Positions 39,849 through 41,907 of a stretch of 41,907 nucleotides of DNA are shown one piece after another (positions within the stretch are counted from its first letter, which is position 1; every line of letters begins with the position of its first letter). Made by a program: the position numbers and the translations under genes. The notes beneath the pieces were generated by a model that saw only the letters and a list, made by a program, of their open reading frames with translations, was not told the origin of the DNA and searched no databases. The DNA is taken from IMG/VR virus record IMGVR_UViG_3300004463_000043, positions 1 through 41,907 of that record, one strand, 5' to 3'. Source of the stretch: a virus.

Positions 39849-40109
39849 AAGGCCTTTATACGGTAAAAAGTACCAGAGCCAAGATTTTAGTATGAATAAC
39901 TAGACAGCACTGCTATCTTATTATCCCAAGGCTCTGGATTTCAGAATCTAGGCTATTTTCCCTGTACACAACTTCAGAGTCATTTTTAAGTGTTTTTATA
40001 AAGACTTCCACTAATGTCTTATAGTCTCATATGTACAAGTATCGTCACCTTCTTATTAGTCAGCTGTAAAACTCCGCAGAATCAATCAGCCGTCAATCCA
40101 AGCAGACGA
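39849..40109 (-). other. Gap with a large stem-loop
   Basis: No well-supported gene. CCAGAGCC (39873-39880) and GGCTCTGG (39930-39937) make a perfect eight-base-pair outer stem, and the loop holds an imperfect hairpin (AGACAGCA/TGCTATCT). Read on the minus strand, the stem is followed by TACTTTTTAC, so this could be a terminator or RNA processing site after the gene at 40110. A 33-codon frame from GTG at 40011 (minus) lacks a ribosome-binding site, and a plus-strand ATG at 40014 opens a lipoprotein-like peptide; neither is called a gene. Confidence 0.4.
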
Positions 40110-40484
40110 CTAGTCTGCTGTCCGTTGGATCTTATTCAGGCGATGTTCGACTTGGATCGTTACTACTGCATCGGACTCGGCTGGAATAATAAAAGCTTCG
40201 TGCTCTTCGTGTGTCAGAGGTACTTCTTGCGCTGTCTTAAGATACTTGACAGTCTCTTGTACATCTTTATTGCATAATAAAGTGGCTGAATTATCCTTAA
40301 GCTTGTGTTCATGTCCGCTGACTTCTCCATAAGCTAGTATAATCCGTCCTTCCTTCTTAAAGTCTACCTTCGTCTTGAGATTTAAGCCAAACAACCTTGC
40401 TTTAGTTTCAGGTCTTAACTTTAGATGATCCTTTCGTGTAATAAGTACATCACCCTGTCTACCTTGTGTTTTCATCTTCTTCAT
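40110..40484 (-). CDS. Conserved hypothetical partner of the DUF6745 gene
   Basis: 124 residues: TQGRQGDVLITRKDH, then RIILAYGEVSGHEHKLKDN and EHEAFIIPAESDAVVTIQVEH. The QGDVL opening and AYGEV-x-GHEH loop recall, from memory, the small proteins often placed near DUF6745 genes in bacteria and phages; a His-rich metal site is possible. The function is unknown. Its start (ATG with GAGG six bases before) overlaps the end of the tiny gene at 40459. Confidence 0.65.
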   Translation of the reverse strand: MKKMKTQGRQGDVLITRKDHLKLRPETKARLFGLNLKTKVDFKKEGRIILAYGEVSGHEHKLKDNSATLLCNKDVQETVKYLKTAQEVPLTHEEHEAFIIPAESDAVVTIQVEHRLNKIQRTAD

Positions 40485-40617
40485 TCTTCACCTCATAATT
40501 AATATCGTAATCAACACCTGTCGTTACTAAATAAGCACTATGTCTTACACTACTATATAAACTTTTATCATAAAACCATCCAGTATCTCTTGTTTTTAAA
40601 GTAGATACTTTCCACAT
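40459..40617 (-). CDS. Tiny LY-box family protein
   Basis: 52 residues from ATG at 40617, chosen because MWKV is a shared family start and this ATG lies just after the DUF6745 stop: MWKVSTLKTRDTGWFYD, KSLYSSVRHSAYLVTT and an acidic end (NYEVKNEEDEN). A longer frame from 40698 would overlap the DUF6745 gene by 62 bases. Its codons for YEV contain GAGGTGAAGA before the next ATG. Best member for comparing with 39393. Confidence 0.65.
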   Translation of the reverse strand: MWKVSTLKTRDTGWFYDKSLYSSVRHSAYLVTTGVDYDINYEVKNEEDENTR

Positions 40618-40636
40618 ACCGTGTTTCCCATTTCGA

Positions 40637-41907
40637 TTAAGTCTCGACATCAGGGCAGTACTCATCTCCATATAACCCGTGTGTACTAGAGACAGCATTA
40701 TGACACGTCATCTCTTGTGGTTCTCCATATCCTAATACCAGATCTCCATCTCTGTCAAGCTCTCCTGTAGCCCACATCGGTCTCAATTCAGGATGTACTT
40801 GTAAGAAATACATTTTATAAACTGGGTTTCCTTTTTCATCTAGATCTACGATAAACTTCCCCGATTCCTTGATATTCCTGACAAACGTCTTACCATCCTT
40901 AGAGACTAAATCTCCTGTATTCCTGTACTTTCTCTTAATATCTGCTTGTTGTACGTCTGAATAAGTATCTAAAGCTCTCCATTCTATTTCTTCCTTTTCA
41001 TACCTGCCATTAGGTGTAGAGTTAGTAACAAATACACCTGTGAGTGTTTCTCCATCAGGTAAAGCTTTTCTGACTAGCTTACGAAGTCTTCCCATAGAAT
41101 CGAAGTCAGTATGTAAGACAGTAACACGAGAGTCTTCCATATATTTCTGAATACCGAATATTTCTAGTGCTGCACGCTGTACTTCTTGATTCTGGATGCT
41201 ATCTATATAATCTGCTGTTAATGTCTCTGGTTTATGAAATAGACGCTCACATACATCCTTCGGAAGATTTGCCTTAACTGCATACTCATCATGTGGAATA
41301 TGCAATCCATGCCAGTAATACAGCTTCATATAATTCTGACCTTCTATAATCTCTTTAAGATCAGTCTCTATAATCTCAGTCTCAAGTGCAAAACCTGTAT
41401 CCGAGTGTAGACGCTGATTAAAGTCTAGTTTATAATTAGGATTGATTCTAAGCTTGTTCATATCTTTTGTATCCTCTCTATTATAATGTATAGCTGGTCC
41501 ATTCTCTGAATGGAGTCTTCCGTTAAAATCTAAATTAATCTTTGACGGCCTATCTGTCATGAATACTACACCTTCCAAACACCAATAATACCCTGAACTT
41601 TGATTTAATTCTAAGTAATTCCTGTCTATCTCTATACCACAAACTTCATTAAAATAATCTGCCCAACTACTATACCAACACCATAAACTACCTCCAAAGT
41701 ATGCACGTCCAGCACTATATACGGCACTATCTACGGCACTATTGACGGCACTATTGACGGCACTATATACGGCACTATTGACGGCACTATTGACGGCACT
41801 ATTGACGGCACTATTGACGGCACTATTGACGGCACTACCTACGGCAATATTGATGGCACTATATACGGCACTACCTACGGCACTATCTACGACACTACCT
41901 ACGGCAC
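40637..41907 (-). CDS. DUF6745 protein with N-terminal tetrapeptide repeat, 5' end outside window
   Basis: 422 residues are visible and the frame is open at the right edge, so the N-terminus is missing. The first 65 residues are VNSA-type tetrapeptides. Then follow YFGGSLWCWYSSWADYFNEVCG, LEGVVFMTDRPSKIN, GRLHSENGPAIHY, LYYWHGLHIPHDEYA, EIFGIQKYMEDS and GVFVTNSTPNGRY, the order I associate with DUF6745, also found after similar repeats in bacteria. Function unknown. The TTG at 41578 is internal, not the start. It precedes a conserved small neighbour. Confidence 0.82.
   Translation of the reverse strand, partial: AVGSVVDSAVGSAVYSAINIAVGSAVNSAVNSAVNSAVNSAVNSAVYSAVNSAVNSAVDSAVYSAGRAYFGGSLWCWYSSWADYFNEVCGIEIDRNYLELNQSSGYYWCLEGVVFMTDRPSKINLDFNGRLHSENGPAIHYNREDTKDMNKLRINPNYKLDFNQRLHSDTGFALETEIIETDLKEIIEGQNYMKLYYWHGLHIPHDEYAVKANLPKDVCERLFHKPETLTADYIDSIQNQEVQRAALEIFGIQKYMEDSRVTVLHTDFDSMGRLRKLVRKALPDGETLTGVFVTNSTPNGRYEKEEIEWRALDTYSDVQQADIKRKYRNTGDLVSKDGKTFVRNIKESGKFIVDLDEKGNPVYKMYFLQVHPELRPMWATGELDRDGDLVLGYGEPQEMTCHNAVSSTHGLYGDEYCPDVET
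41711..41902 (-). repeat. Sixteen tandem 12-bp coding repeats
   Basis: Sixteen uninterrupted 12-base units run in frame in the DUF6745 gene, plus a partial unit at the window edge. Read on the minus strand, the common unit is GTCAATAGTGCC (VNSA), with variants giving VYSA, VDSA, VGSA, VGSV and INIA. Five identical VNSA units stand together. Only the third and fourth codon groups vary, so the pattern S-A-V-x is kept. Likely expands and shrinks by slippage. The array continues beyond the edge. Confidence 0.9.

Noticed and set aside
39873-39937. tRNA-like fold from the CCAGAGCC/GGCTCTGG stem
   Set aside because: Only 65 bases lie within the stem, no T-arm with matching stem is present on either strand and no clear anticodon arm fits.
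40014-40277. Plus-strand 87-codon frame starting with a lipoprotein-like signal
   Set aside because: Most of it is antisense to the well-supported gene at 40110-40484 and the start has only a weak ribosome-binding site. Kept as an observation, not a gene.
41578-41580. TTG at 41578 as start of the DUF6745 protein
   Set aside because: The frame continues upstream through conserved residues (GSLWCW, EVCG) and the tetrapeptide array to the window edge, so this TTG is an internal leucine.
41711-41907. CRISPR-like array
   Set aside because: The repeats are 12 bases, directly adjacent, have no spacers and are in frame in a coding region.

Overview
The window looks like most of one AT-rich tailed-phage genome, or an integrated or assembled copy of one, with a podovirus-type (P22-like) virion. 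The evidence is the order small terminase, large terminase, portal, scaffold, major capsid, gp4-like and gp10-like tail-tube/plug proteins, fibre, then internal ejection proteins. A gene-transfer-agent-type holin, an M15 endolysin, several exported proteins and a peptidoglycan-cutting ejection protein suggest a Gram-negative host. No integrase, repressor, tRNA, primase, helicase, ligase or RNA polymerase was seen, so part of the genome must lie outside the window; the last gene runs off the right edge.

Layout. (1) 1-2.4 kb: a non-coding, repeat-rich left end, an endonuclease VII gene, a DUF7338-like membrane protein, a near-consensus sigma70 promoter (1672-1700) feeding a GC-rich structured leader, an FmdB-type zinc ribbon gene and a second structured RNA region. 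(2) 2.4-26.1 kb, plus strand: holin, terminases, portal, GroES-like protein, scaffold, capsid genes, tail and fibre genes, ejection proteins. (3) 26.1-31.5 kb, minus strand: two tiny genes, endolysin, a cassette of exported proteins with two serine-protease folds, a deoxyribosyltransferase-like protein, a C5-cytosine methyltransferase and a dATP/dGTP-diphosphohydrolase-like protein. (4) 31.5-41.9 kb, minus strand: DNA replication and recombination (two or three exonucleases, endonuclease VII, PD-(D/E)XK nuclease, SSB, family A DNA polymerase, AAA+ ATPase), ending in a DUF6745 protein with a 12-bp/4-residue tandem repeat.

Most striking: the family A DNA polymerase is broken into four consecutive polypeptides that together keep the exonuclease, palm and finger motifs. 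Two of the breaks are occupied by complete tiny genes. Those tiny genes belong to a family of about eleven 45-75-residue proteins (Trp/aromatic start, an LY box, acidic tail) scattered through the minus-strand operon and joined to their neighbours by stop/start overlaps. In several copies the codons of the acidic tail double as the Shine-Dalgarno sequence of the next gene, so each unit looks like a translationally neutral insertion cassette. I know of no description of such a system; this is an inference from sequence alone.

Function assignments rest on motifs recognised by eye, with no database search; genes without recognisable motifs are called hypothetical.
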